DNA of 64,000 nucleotides. It comes from Tribonema minus (taxonomy: Eukaryota; Sar; Xanthophyceae; Tribonematales; Tribonemataceae). Under the pieces are notes generated by a model. That model was not told the origin of the DNA and did no database searches. It was given only the letters and a program-made list of their open reading frames with translations. A program made the position numbers and the translations under genes. The stretch spans positions 1,178,001 to 1,242,000 of the forward strand of contig JAFCMP010000514.1 in assembly GCA_017506865.1 (NCBI GenBank), read 5' to 3'. Positions 1-13,100 of this stretch are shown here, piece after piece (the first letter of the stretch is position 1; each line of letters begins with the position of its first letter).

Positions 1-68
1 CACCTCGAGCAGGCCCAGAGAATCAGCCTCAACGTACTATGTGAAGCATCCAACACAAGCGCCGTGCA

Positions 69-3000
69 CTATTGTAGTCTCGGCGTGACGCACCGTTCGC
101 GCCGCTCCTGCGCCAGCAGCGCTCGGCAGTCGCCGTCGCCGCCGCCGCCCTCCTGCCGCTCGTGGGCGCGAAACGGCCACGCCGCGTCCCCGTCCCCCCT
201 CCCCCCCCCACGACACTGACTGTCGCCATCGCCAACGGTGTCGATGGCAGCGTCCGCGGCGGCATCGCTGCCGCCGCCGCCGCCGCCGCAGGTGCACGCG
301 GAGGAGACGGAGAGGGTGAGCTCGCGGCGGCGCTCGCGCTCGCGCGCGAGGCACTCGTCCCTGTCCCTCTGCGCCCTGCGCACGTAGATCTGTACGGTGC
401 AGCGCGGCGCGGCGGAGGCGGCAGCAGCGCAAAGGACGATCGCGGTGAGCGGCGGCGCGGCGTTCACGTGCTGCTATCCAGAGTTGTTCAAAAACGACAT
501 GGGGGTTGGGGTTAAACTTCTGCTGCGGTTCAGGCACGGCACTCGTCCCTGTCCCTCTGCGCCCTGCGCACGCAGATCTGCGCAGCGCGGCGCGGCGGAG
601 GCGACGCGAAGGGTAATTGCGGTGAGCGGCGCGGCTCCACGTGCGCTGAGCTCTGCTGCAGTTCAGAGTTGCTCTGAAAAGGTGCTCAGCAGCTGATGTA
701 TTCTCAAAAGTTTGTGGTGCAGCAAGCAGCGGGCCAGCTGTCCCTGACCCTAGCCCTACGCTGGCACGGGGGCCCCGCAGTGGTGCTGCGCCTCAGGATT
801 GGGGTTAGGTTAGGGTGAGAGCTGCGGTGAGGAGACTTGGGGATAGGAATAGGGTTTGGAGTGGGGAGACTGCCGATCTTGGTCAGCCCGCGCTACGGGG
901 CTGCTAAGCCCAACCCTATCCCTACGCAGCGCGCTTTTCCGTGCATGGACCTCGCAGCCGTGCTGTACATTAGGGTTAGGGTTGGGGTGAGGGCTGGGGT
1001 GAGGAGGCTTGGGGTTAGGGTAAGGGTTCGGTTACGCTGCTGCGGGCACACACGGCCCGTCTCGATGCGCGCTACAGTCCCATGGACTATGCTCCTGACG
1101 TGGTGTGAACGGGCAATGGTAAGGCTTTGTTGTTTATGAAAAACGAATCAAAAAGATCTTTGAGCTCTAAGTGACAAGGGATGGTTAGCCGCAAGTGCCT
1201 TCCACCAATAACCGTGATCGCCGCTGCCGCAGCCATTGGCCACGAGTCAAACAGTGCCACCATAACCTCAGTAGATAAGACTTCTGTGTGCAAGTTTTTT
1301 AGCGTTCGAGGCAAGGGTGTTCAGTATGGACAGGTCTCACGTGTTTGGTAGGCCAGCTCAGTTTATATTGCATGCTTAAGTACCCGAAACCCTATGTGTG
1401 TTTGCTCGCATACAGTCGTGATGGCCTCTTGCAGGCACCCGCCAAGTATCTGCTCTGCCAGCAGTTATGGCATACTGAGGACAGTGAGTCTAGGGTGCGT
1501 CCGATAGACTGGGTTGCCCCAGAGACACCAAAGGCTGACAGCACCGTGCAGAGCGCGCTGCGGGAATTTGAAAGGGCGATGGCGATCAGGAATGCAACCC
1601 TCAACACATACTGTTGGAATATGAGATGGTCCAATACTGGGTGCATACCCTAGGGGTAGGGGATGGTCCAGTTCTAAGGGTTTCTCCAGGAATTTCTGCC
1701 AAGTTCTTGAAGGGTTATGGTGCCCCTACGGCAGCTACAAAGGGTACCTTCGCAGAGCATAATGTGCCACGAGTCAGACTTGTCCCCCATCACAATCGCC
1801 TGCATTTGCCACTCGACCTGGTCAGCAGCGCAATCACGTTTTTGCTCAATGTCAGGCTCATCATCTGGGGCAAGCGATACAGCGTCAGGCTTTTGCGAAG
1901 TACTCTTTGTAGACTATGAGTTCAGCGCTTCCTTTCGGATCGCCAGTACCCTTTCAGATTCCCGCAGCGCGTGCTATCATCATCCTTCCGTATCTCTGGG
2001 GCGATCCAGTCTGTCAGACGCACCCTAGGCTCACTGTCCTCAGTATGCTACAATTGCTGGCAGAGAAGTCATGCTTTGTGGGTACCTGCAAGACTGATTA
2101 CAACAATCGAACCAGTGAGTAAGTGGGTGACTCATACTTTTAGGAATGTTCCGGACTCTCATGACGTGGACATTCATTCAATGTCAATGGACGCATTCAT
2201 TCATTCATTCAATGTCCATACTGCTCAGCAACAAGGAACACCTCGAGCTGCTACATAGCACACAATTCTTGAGCGAGCCCAAGCTGAACTCCTTGTACCT
2301 TGCTGCCCAAAGTTCCTGGCCATAGGAGCACCAATACCCCTCTGAGCCTGCCCCACACCCTTGGCAGGACTCCTCTTGGACAACAGGTGATTGACTGTTG
2401 CTCACCTTTGCATCAATTGGTCCAGAACACTTCACCTCAGCTGCACTTGCTGGTCACTTGCGTGCCCCTTATTTCGCTCGTCGGCACAGCGCCATTCACT
2501 CATTTGGCAATTAAAACAGGAAATTGAACCTGTAACCCCCGAATTGCAGACGAACGCCCGTCCGATTAGGCCAGGGTACCCTCCACTGGCCATGACCCTG
2601 TGCCTCTGCTTCAATATCGGACGGTGCAGCACGATCACTGACGCGGACAGGTGATGCTTCAAAGCAGATTGGAGGTACGCCACGCTGTGCTACCATCAGA
2701 GGTGGTTGCGGATCAGGTGACAGCAGCAGCCTGCTGCAGCTATGGCGGCACAGTGACCAACCGTAAATCTGACCCCACGCCTGCAGCTGCTGCGGCCGCG
2801 GGCCCACTCAAAAGCGCCATCAGCGCCGCCGCCGCCGCCACTTCGGCACTCGCCGCATCTGCTGAATCTCACCTCCTCCCCTGTGATGCATTGATCATCG
2901 CGCACTGCAACGCCGCTGACGTAGCTCGCCAGCTGACAGTCCATTTTAGTTCAACACACGCTTCAAGAGCTGACGCTCCGCGCGCTGCGCACCTGCAGCT

Positions 3001-6000
3001 GCGCCAGCTCCTCCGCCGCTGCCGCCGCCGCAGCGCGCTCCCGCGACAGCGCCGCCGCCGCGCGCGCCGCCGCCGCCTGCGCAGCGTCGCGCTCCACCGC
3101 TGCCGCCGCGCCGCCGCGCTGCAGCTCCTGCAGCTCGGCGGCGCGCGCCGCCGCCGCCGTCACCGCCGCCGCGCGCTCGGATTCGAGTATCGCGGCGACG
3201 TCTGCAGGTACGGACTGCGCCAGCGCCGCCTGCGGTCGCATTGCGGTGCAGCGAGTGACAGAGCAGCGCTCAGCACATGTTACGGTTAAGTGTTTGGTTG
3301 AAGGGGGGGGGGGGGGGGAGACTGACGTGCCACCTCAGACAGGGTTCACATCGTGCTTCTAACTCACTTCTTCTGCGAGCAACACATGCTCCCGCGAGTT
3401 GTGTCTGCTTGACTGCTTAATTAGCACGGTGGTGGCGCTATGCGTACTAGTACGGTGGTGGCGCTATGCGTTGTCAGCAAGGAATAGTGGGCTGGGCAGC
3501 GGGCGGCGCGAAGGGTCACAGCGGCGAGCAAGAACGGCGGCAGCGGCGCATGACCATCACTGGCGGCGGCGTGCGCGCACGGCCGTCGTGCGCCGCCGCC
3601 GCCGCGCGCTATGTAGGGCCAGCGCAGGAGTTTCTCAGATCGGTCAGATTTACGAATGTGTCTTGCGCTCGGGCACGAGGGGTTGGCGGCTGAGCTCTGC
3701 CGCCGCCGCTGCTGCCGCGGCATCTGAGCATGCGCCGGCGAGGCAGATAAGGCAGAGTCAGAGCAGCCTCTACGCATGCATCGGCAAGCCAGGCTGCTGA
3801 CCAAAGCAGGTGGCGCGGTAGGTCCAGACAGACGACCCGTGATAGTGGCTCCCGCCGCCACCCCCCTGAACCTCACGATTCTGCGCGCCGTGCGGGAACC
3901 CGCAGCGCAGCGCCGGCGCGCGCGCACACTGTGAGCTAGCCGCGCGTCTCACCTCAAGCTTCTCGATGCGCTCGCGCGCCGACTTGACGAACGGCGGCTC
4001 AGCGCCGCCGCCGCCGCCGCCGCTGCCGCCGCCGCCGCCCTCGGCGCCGCAGCACGCGCGCGCGAGCGCCCGCGACTCGGCGGCGTTGAGGCCGCGCGCC
4101 AGCGCCGCGAGCGCACGCCGCACGTGCGCGAGGCTCAGCAGCGGCGGCTCGCACGCGCCGCCGCCGGACCACAGCGAGCGCTCGTACGCGGCGCGCACGG
4201 CGCGCGAGAGGCGGACGCGGCACGCTCCGCCGCCGCTGCTGCCGCTGCCGCCGCCGTCGCTGTCGCTGGCAGCGGCGTCGGCGTCCGTGACGATGGCGTC
4301 CGCGAGGCCGCGCTCGCGCAGCCGCAGCGCGTGCGCGCGGCGCCCCGCGGCAAGCCCCGCCAGCAGCGCCGCCGCGGCGCCCAGGTCCTGAGCGGCGCCG
4401 CCGCCGCCGCCGCCGCCGCCGCAGAGGCCGCTCAGCACCGCGTCCAGCGCGCGCAGCGGCGGCAGCACGGCCAGGGCGTGCGCCGACGGCAGCAGCGGCG
4501 CCGCCGCCAGTGCCGCCGCCGGCAGCGGGCGCGGCGGCGGCGCAGGCGGCTGGCGGTAGCGCTCGTCCACAGCAGCAGCGGCGGCAGTGGCGGCGATGGC
4601 GGCGCCGCTGCCGGCGACAGCAGCATCGCCGCCGCCGCCGCCAGTGCCAGCGGCACCGTTGGCGGCGCGGGCAGCGCCGAGCGCGCGTAGGCGGTTGGCG
4701 GCGAGCACGGCGATGGCGACGGCGCGCAGCGATGGGAGCAGGGGCTCGGGGGCCATTCCCAAGGGGGAGAGGCCGGGGGCGTGCCAGCCCCCTCGCAGGC
4801 CGTTGCAGCCCTTGCCTTTGATGGTCGCAGCGAGCTCGAATAGGGCTGTACGAGGGGGTGAGGGGGAGGGGGGGAGGGGGGGGTTGAGCGCTGCGTTGCG
4901 CAAAGTCGGCGCGCGAAAGTCTGCGTGCGGCATATGCTGATGTCGATGCGTCGAAGCATCGCTTGGTCTGTTCATGAATTCTCGCACAGGGCGCAGGAGA
5001 GGCGGACTGTTGACGTCAAGCTTGCCAAGTACCGCAGTGCTTTGCGGCACAGTGTCTCAATGCGCACTGACGATCACTTCCTCACTACTTGCACTACTCG
5101 TCTGAGGGGGCTAGGTTGAGCATGGCAGCATGAGCGTGAACGCACAACGCTCGAGCTGCGGCACTTGCGCACAGAAGTCTTTTTGCCTGCTGTGGTTATG
5201 GTAGCACTGTTTGACTCGTGGCCAATGACTGCAGCAGCGGCGACCACGGCTATTGGTGGAAGGCACTTGCGGCCAACCATCCCTTGTCACCTAGAGCTCT
5301 ACAATCTTTTGATTCTTTTTTCATTTGATGCAGAGAGTGAAGCCGCAGCGTTGTACTGCTTCGGCGGGTGTTCCAGGAGCGCACCGACACTTCACCAGGA
5401 GAACTGAAGCACCAGCCCCGCTCGCTGACGATCCGTCACGGCGAGCTCTCGAAGAGCGCGCCGAGGGGGGCTGCGGAACACCGGGGGTTGAGCGCTGCGA
5501 CGCATGCCATTGGCACGTACACAGTTGAACGCTTCTTCTGTGCTTAACGTGAGCTTCCCCGTGTGCACTGCTGCTTGACGACGGCAGAGCGTAGAGTGAG
5601 TGCACGTCATTGCCGGCGGTGGCTTGCAGCGAGCTCAGAATAGGTATATATAGGGGGGGGCTGGAGTAAGGGGGGCTGACGAAAATGGGGCTGAGCGCTG
5701 CCGCATTCTTGGGGTTAGGGTTAGCCCTGACCTCAAGGCGGGTATCGAGGGCACCTTTGCGCGCGTCGCTGGCCTTGCGGAACAGCGCAGCGCTCAGCAC
5801 ACACACAACGCGAGTATCCGTAAATCACTCGACGCCCGGCGGCGGTACCGACAGAGATGCGCAAGTGGCAGCATGTTTTACGAGGGCAGGTTTTGCATGC
5901 TAGGATGTGGCCGTTACAGATCAGGAGGCGAGGTCATGGTATGGAGGCATTAGGGTTAGGGCTATTAGGGTTAGAGTACGGCCGTCCACTAAAAGCAGAC

Positions 6001-9000
6001 AAATGGATTCTGAAACAGGCTAAGCCCTGTAGTCTGCCCCAGTGGCGGGAATACCATTCCCCCTTTTCCTTCTCCACACAAACAATGCCAATCCATCTTG
6101 ACCACAAATGACTCTGTTTCTTGAGTGTGCTTCTGTGTCTGGTGGGGTGCTCTATTTGCACCATTGTGCCTTGTACAAAAGGGATGCCTTTTTCGGCACA
6201 GCAGAGAGATAAATGCAGTTTTTTTGGACCCAAGAATTGCGCCACCGGTTTCGGCAGGGTCTACCGCAGGAATGAGGTTCTTGGTGCATCCTCGTACTTC
6301 CTACGGCCAAGCACGGCAACGAAAGTATAATCAATATTACCCACCAGCCCACGCCTATTTTGGTCAAGTGTAGGTGAGGGAAGTGGCGTGGAGAGAGAGG
6401 GGGGGGGTCTTCGCTTCGCTGGATTATGCAAAAAGTCATTACTGCGCACTCTCTTCATCAGAGCGCGCACGTGGGCACACACGCGTACGCACTTCCCTGC
6501 CTGCAGAGGGGCATTCATGCGGTACATAGTGGCGCCGTCTGCGGCTGTATCAGTTACGCCATTTCGCATCATCATCCGCGTCGAAATGCGCGCACGATGC
6601 TTGACCAACGGTGGCGCGGCGCATTCCGTTCGTCGGCGAACGTGCCAGCGACTCATGCGTGACTCGGTGACTCAAGAATCACGAGTGCCTCGCCTGCCTG
6701 CAGCGGAGCGCTGACGCGGTAGTGGCGCGCCAGAAACGCCCTGCAAGCGCATCACTTAAACGTGCAAACGGTGTGTTGCCAGCAATGGTACGGCACGTTG
6801 CCCGCATCAGGGCATGCGCGAGTAAATCGTGACTGACTCATGACTGACTCGTGAGTGACTCGCCTGCCTGCAGCGGAGCGCTGACGCGGTAGTGGCGTGC
6901 CAGGAAGGCCTTCTGCGCGCGCAGCTCCGCGCACAGCGCGCGCAGCGGCGCGAGGAAGCGCGCCATGAGCTGCGCCGCCGCCACCGCTGCTGCGCGCTGC
7001 TGCTGCGCGGCGGCGGCGGCGGCGTGCGCTGCGGCAGGCGCGGGCGGCGGCAGCGAGGGGGCGATGCGTTGGCATGATTTGTTGTGGATTAAGCAAATGC
7101 TGTCGGCTGAAGTGTCATATGTTGATAGCATCTGCTGTGTACATCATCTCGACGACTTCACAGCATGCGCGACTCGTGCTGAGTCAAGCACAGGCTTTCT
7201 GTTGTGGTGTCATACTCTGGCATCTGCTGTGAAAATCGTGTCTACACCTTCAAAGCATGCGCAATCATACTCTAGCGTCTGCTGTAAACATCGTCTCTCA
7301 CTTTTAAAGATGCGCGATCCGTTATGAGTCGAGCAAAATCTGTATGCCTTGGTGTCATACACTAACAGGCTTACCAACAGCATCTGCTGTGTACATGATC
7401 GCAGCTGCGCTGTGACACTGCGCACGCGGCGCCGGCAGCGGGAGCGACGCGTCGTCGCGATTCGTCGTCACCATGCGAAAAGACAAGCACTGACGTGTCA
7501 CGTAACACTGCAGCAGCAGGTCTGCAACGTCCTACCATAGCATCCGCTGCAGTGCCAGCCTATACTGAATACTTGCATATACTTCGACTATAGCATCTGG
7601 AGCGCCTACTGCGCGTCGCTCGACATTGGCATACAGCACTCGCTCCTCACGTATTCGGCGACACCACAATCTGTGCGCAGAGTGCATAGTCATTTGGAGT
7701 ACGTTGAAGCAGTTGATGAAGCGATGTATCCTTTGTAGTACAACGGTTCCTCAACGTTCTCTGACTCTGCGACAGCGGCAGCCGCCTAGCTACGCTAGCG
7801 CCATGGACATGTGTACTGCTGAAGTCACACACACGAGTGTACATGAGTACGTACTTCAAGTATATGATACTTCGAAGCATCAGTGGATTATGTGAGGCGC
7901 ATTCAGTCATTTATTATTGGTACTTCCAGCGCGAGTCTCGCCCTTCTCTGCCTCTGCGGCCGCGGCAGCTGAGCTGGCTCGCGACATGAACGTGTATTGA
8001 GGTATGTATGTATACGCATCAAGTTCAATACGCACATCTATACAGAAGTGTAAACTTCCGGAGAGTATGTATGAGTATGCACACGATATTAGATTTTGTC
8101 AATGGACTTTGTGACGCGTATCCCGTCATTGATCATTGATGGTTCAGACGCTTCTCACCTTCCTGTGCCTCTGCGGCCGCAGCAGCCGCACCCTCTTGCG
8201 CCTCGTTCAGGGCCACTCGGTACTTGCATGCCTGTCACACCAACAGGCGCCACATGAAAGACGAAAGGCAGTTGAGGTGGCACGATTGCCGGATTCATGG
8301 CTCAACGCGAAGGAAACAACAAAGTAGACGTACTTGAGGAATAGTTGTAGGTGAGACGTGGCGAACCCTTGGGATTTGGTTAGGAGTAGGGTTAGGCGAC
8401 AACCTTGCGTGCATGCGCAAAACAGCGCCTCCTCTGCAGCAGCAGGCAAAGTTGTCCTACGCTACTGGACCTGAGCGTGATGATCACGTGCGCATGCATG
8501 CATACATACACACCCTTGACTTCAACCACTACTTCAAGTGCTGGCCGAGCGGCAGCGGGGAGATCCACACTCACACCGACGGGCGCCGGCTCCGCGCCAC
8601 TTACAAGCAGCGCATAGTGCAGAAGCCCATAACATTGCGCGATATCCCTCTCAATGTATAATGTATCGCGCCCCTATAGCAAGCAATGCGCTGTCACCTC
8701 TGCTTCGACGGCCTCGCGGAGCTCCTGCGCAGCGCGCGCGGCGGCGGCGCGCTCGTGCGCGGCGCGCTCCGCAGCAGCGCTCGCCAGCTCTTGCGCGTGC
8801 GCCTCGCGCGCCGCGGCCTCGCGCGCAGCGGCGACGCTGGCGGCGTGCGACGCCTGCAGCGGCAGAGGGCAGGTAGTGCGATTCAGGTGAGACGGCGTCA
8901 AGAACTCATGAATATTATTGTGGAAACAATTTGGAAACAATTTGAAAGATTGTGCTTCTACATTATATTCATGAACGTATACTTACTCGTGGACATGAAC

Positions 9001-9907
9001 TATAGGTACCAGCATGAAGGCCCCGAGGGATGTCAGGCACCTGTGCGTCGGCACAGGGTAGGTATTGCAATTAAAGGTATATAGGTATTGCGGTTCAGGT
9101 GTGACGGCGTCGAGTGTACTGACACCGGGCGTGAGGCGCAATGTACTGTTTCGAGTGCGTCGGCGGCCGCAGAATACACGACAATTGTGGAAATGGTGGA
9201 GGTCGCCTTGTGGATGCGCTGGAGCCCCCCCCTCTCCCGCCCCCCCCGCCCATAAGAAGATGTCGTTTTCTGAACGCTGCTATTATGGTGCAAAACCCTA
9301 CAGCCAGCAGCAGCGAGAAACATCTGGCGGAAAAGATCGATTTCCGTGAGGTCTGATGTGTACTGCAAGTGGAACTTTAAGCAGAAACGCGCGCGACGCA
9401 TACAATCCTGGCACCCATGCCACCGCGCGCCAGAAGCAGCTGGTTGACCCTCCTGATTGTTTAGCCACTCCTGAAATCAAGCAGATGCTTACAACTGTCC
9501 GGAAGTGTTCACACCGGTCTTACCCTGACCCTAATCCTAACTCTAACTTCAACCCTGAAAACACACCCCTGCTGCCCTTTGCTGACCTGGGGACCGTCAC
9601 CTCAACTGCGCTCTACTGACTGGTCCAGATGCAGCGAGTGACAAGACAATCAAGCAAAACAGCAAAAATAAATCTATGATACGGCTGGCCGCACCTGCTG
9701 CTCCGCGGTGCGGAGGTCCGCGTCCCGCCCGGCAACTTCAACTTGAAGACTGGCGCGCACCGCCGCAAGCTCCGCACGCGCGCGCGACGCTTCCGCCAAT
9801 GCGTCATCTCGCTCGTTAACGACCATCTCCACGTGGCGAGCCGCGGCAGCAGCTGCGTCGGCGAGCGGGGCGGCGGCCGGCAGTGCCTGTCGCAGCGGCG
9901 GCAGCAG

Positions 9908-9945
<38 letters not shown>

Positions 9946-10106
9946 GCAGCGGCAGCAGCGGCGCACGCGCGGGGTGAGAGCGGGCGTTGCGGCGCGCGCA
10001 CGCGCGTTGGATAGCAAAGGCCTGGCGCACCTCCGCGCTCGACACAGTGAGAGGTGCATTGCTCTGCAGCGAGCATGCATTGCTCAGCAGCACCCCCGAG
10101 CCCCAG

Positions 10107-10138
<32 letters not shown>

Positions 10139-13100
10139 GCACACACACACACACCACCACCCTGCAACACGGCATGCACAGCCACGCGCACCAGTGAGCA
10201 CAAGGGGCACGCTGCTCGCCGATGCGCATAGCTCATCATGGCCTTACGGGAAAGGGACACCACGCTGATGATGAACACGGGGCATCTGCTGCAGCCCTGC
10301 TGCTGGTGTGCGCGCTGGCGCAGCACTGCCGGCGGGCGATGTGGAGGTCAAAGTTAAAGCGTACGCCCCAACACAAAAACTTCAACGATGAAATCTGTAT
10401 GCCTTCATGATGACCTCGATATGTATGCCTGCACGCATGCTACGGAGACACACGCGTCGCACAGCACTTCAAGTCCACAACTTCAACAGAGGCGCGTCAC
10501 CACCTGCGTCGCCCACCGCTGCAGCGCGGCCGCCGCCAGGTCTGTATGCTCTTGCACATGTGCCAAGGCACGCACGTTGCACACTGCACTTCAAGCGCAT
10601 AACTTGAACACAGGCGCGTCACCCACCAGCGTCGCGCACCACTGCAGCGCGGCCGCCGCCTCTGCGTGGAGGCCAGAGTTGAAGTGTACGTCACCACATG
10701 AAAACTGCAACGATGAAATCTGTACGCCTTCATGCGCGCTACAGTTTGTAGACACGCACATCGCACAGCACTTCAGGTCCACAACTTCAACACAGGCGCG
10801 TCACCCACCGCCGTCGCCCACCGCTGCAGCGCGGCCGCCGCCAGGTCTGTATGCTCTTGCGCATGTGCCAAGGCACTCACGTCGCACACTGCACTTCAAC
10901 TCTACGACTTCAACACAGGCGCGTCACCCACCAGCGTCGCGCACCGCTGCAGCGCGGCCGCCGCCTCCGCGACCTCCGCCTCCAGCGCGTGGGCCCGTCC
11001 ATGCGCCGCGGCAGCGCGCTCGCGTGCCTGCAGCGCTCAGCATCAGGATCAGCGACATCAGCGGTGCTGTGTGACGCTCGCTTTTCGTCACAGCAATTCT
11101 GTGGTGCCTGAGCTGCGCATGCACTGGTGCAGGTATGCGCAATAAATATCTATTAGGGCTAGGGTTACAAGCGGACGCGCAGGCGCAGCGCTGCCGCAGC
11201 AGTGCCCAGATCACGAGCGCGCTCGCGTGCCTGCAGCGCTCAGCAAGCGTCAGGATCAGCGGCATCAGCAGCGCGGTGTGGCGCTTGTCACAGCGATTCC
11301 GTGGGTGGCTGAGCTGCGCATGCGCCGGTGCAGAGTGTGCGCAGTCACTGTTAGGTTGCCATTCGGCACAGTGCTCAAATCGCGAGCCCCCAGCGCTCCG
11401 TATCGTCAGCAGCGGTGTCAGTAGCGCTCCGCGACGCATTGCTTACCCTCTTGATCTGCAGGCGCAACGGTCGAGGCACGCGCGGCGGCACTGTGCAAGT
11501 GCGCACTTAGGGCGCTGCCGCTGCAGTGCTCAGGCGCATACGTACATACCCAGGATGCCGCTGCTGCAGCGCTCAACGGCGTTTATGTCATCAGAATATA
11601 TGGCGTCCGCTGTGGTCATGGCGAAATCCCGCCCACAGCTGGCCACGATCAGAGGTCGCGTCTCCCTCAAGCGCTCAGACGAATCCATGAAAAATGGGGT
11701 CAAAAGGTTTCGAGGTGCAGACCCGGCTCACCAGCAATGCCATTCTTACATGCTACGAAGGCCCCTCCCAAATGCTAGATGCACAAAACAACGCACTCAA
11801 GAGGCGACAGCTGCTGACCTCATCTAGGTGAGCCGATACGCCTTCGGCTGCGGCGCGCGCTGCCGCCAGCTCCGCCGTGCACGTCTGCAGCTCAACTTCA
11901 AGTCGGTGACGCTCCTCCCCATCCCTGAGCGCTGCCTGCTCCGCTGCTGCCTGCGCGCGCCGCGCGTGCAGCGTCGCGCGCACCGCCCGCCCCGCAGCTG
12001 CGCATGCGCGTGCAAGATGACGCAAACGGTCTTGCTGAGGAGGTTGTACTGAGAGCGTGAGTGCGGTTCTGATTTCTTTCACCCCTAGAACTTCAATGAG
12101 AAGTTGAGTGCGGCGCGATCTGTCGCCACCGACACGCCGCCATGTTTGGGTTGCTGAGAGAGAGAGCAAATGCTGCATCAAATGGCATCATACGAGGCGC
12201 GTGCACACATCCACAAGTGCACCACGTACAGTACTTGATGCTGTACAGCGGTGTATGCTTTGAAGCACGTGCTACCGTGTTTTGCGCAAAGGCGGACCGC
12301 AACCGTGCAATCCTCTGCGCAGCATGGCAGCTCTGCACACAAGTGCTCTGTTCATCACGCGCGACCTTGCGCATACCAAACCTAGGTGTAACCTGGTCAG
12401 AGCACTCACGATTTGAAAAACGTGTTCAGAGTAAGCATCAAAGTGTGACTCCCCCCTCCCCTGCCACCCTCCACCCCCGTCCCCTTATCAATGAGTATGA
12501 ACTGCAACTGCAAATAGACGTGGAGCTACAGCATCGATGACCTCACCTCGCCACAGCGGCACCAGCGCTGCCCCCCCCTCAGACTCCCCCCCAAGCTCCT
12601 CCAATACAGCATCCCCCTCCCCCTCACCCTGCCCTCCCCCCGGCACCCCCTCCCTAGCCAAGCACGCCTCAAGCGCCTGCGCCGCCGCCGTCACCCCCTT
12701 CGAAACCTCCGCGCCACTGCGCGCCGCCGCCGCCGCGCGCTGCTCCGCCGCCGCTGCCGCCGCCGCCGCGCCAGCGAATTCATCGCGCAGCTCGGCAGCA
12801 GCGCGCGCTGCGGCGGCGGCGGCGGCGCGCGCGGCGGCGGTGTCGGCGGCGGCAGCGGCGGCGGCGGCGCGAGCGGCGGCGGCGGCCTCCGCAGCGCGGC
12901 TCCGCACGTCCGCGACCTCCGCGTCCAGCGCGTCGCAGCTGTAGCAGCGGCAGGACATGTAAAGGGAATTGTACGCCTGAGGCGATGTGTCAGCGGCACA
13001 GGAGCGCTGGCGCAAGTCGCACTGGACGCGACGGTCATCGCATCAGGCGACGTGTGCGGCGGCGGCGGCGGCAGCAGCGGCGGCCACGGCGTATCCCGCA

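Noticed and set aside
2790..2872. Ala-rich frame ADAASAEVAAAAALMALL on the minus strand as a further coiled-coil exon
   Set aside because: The phase does not match the preceding exon end. The in-phase reading hits a stop after about a dozen Arg/Trp codons.
5740..5806. Possible coiled-coil exon (ALFRKASDARKGALDTRLE) on the minus strand
   Set aside because: It has a donor-like GTCAGG, but the only upstream AG gives a phase that does not fit its neighbours, and it lies beside the common TGAGCGCTGC word and a TTAGGG tract.
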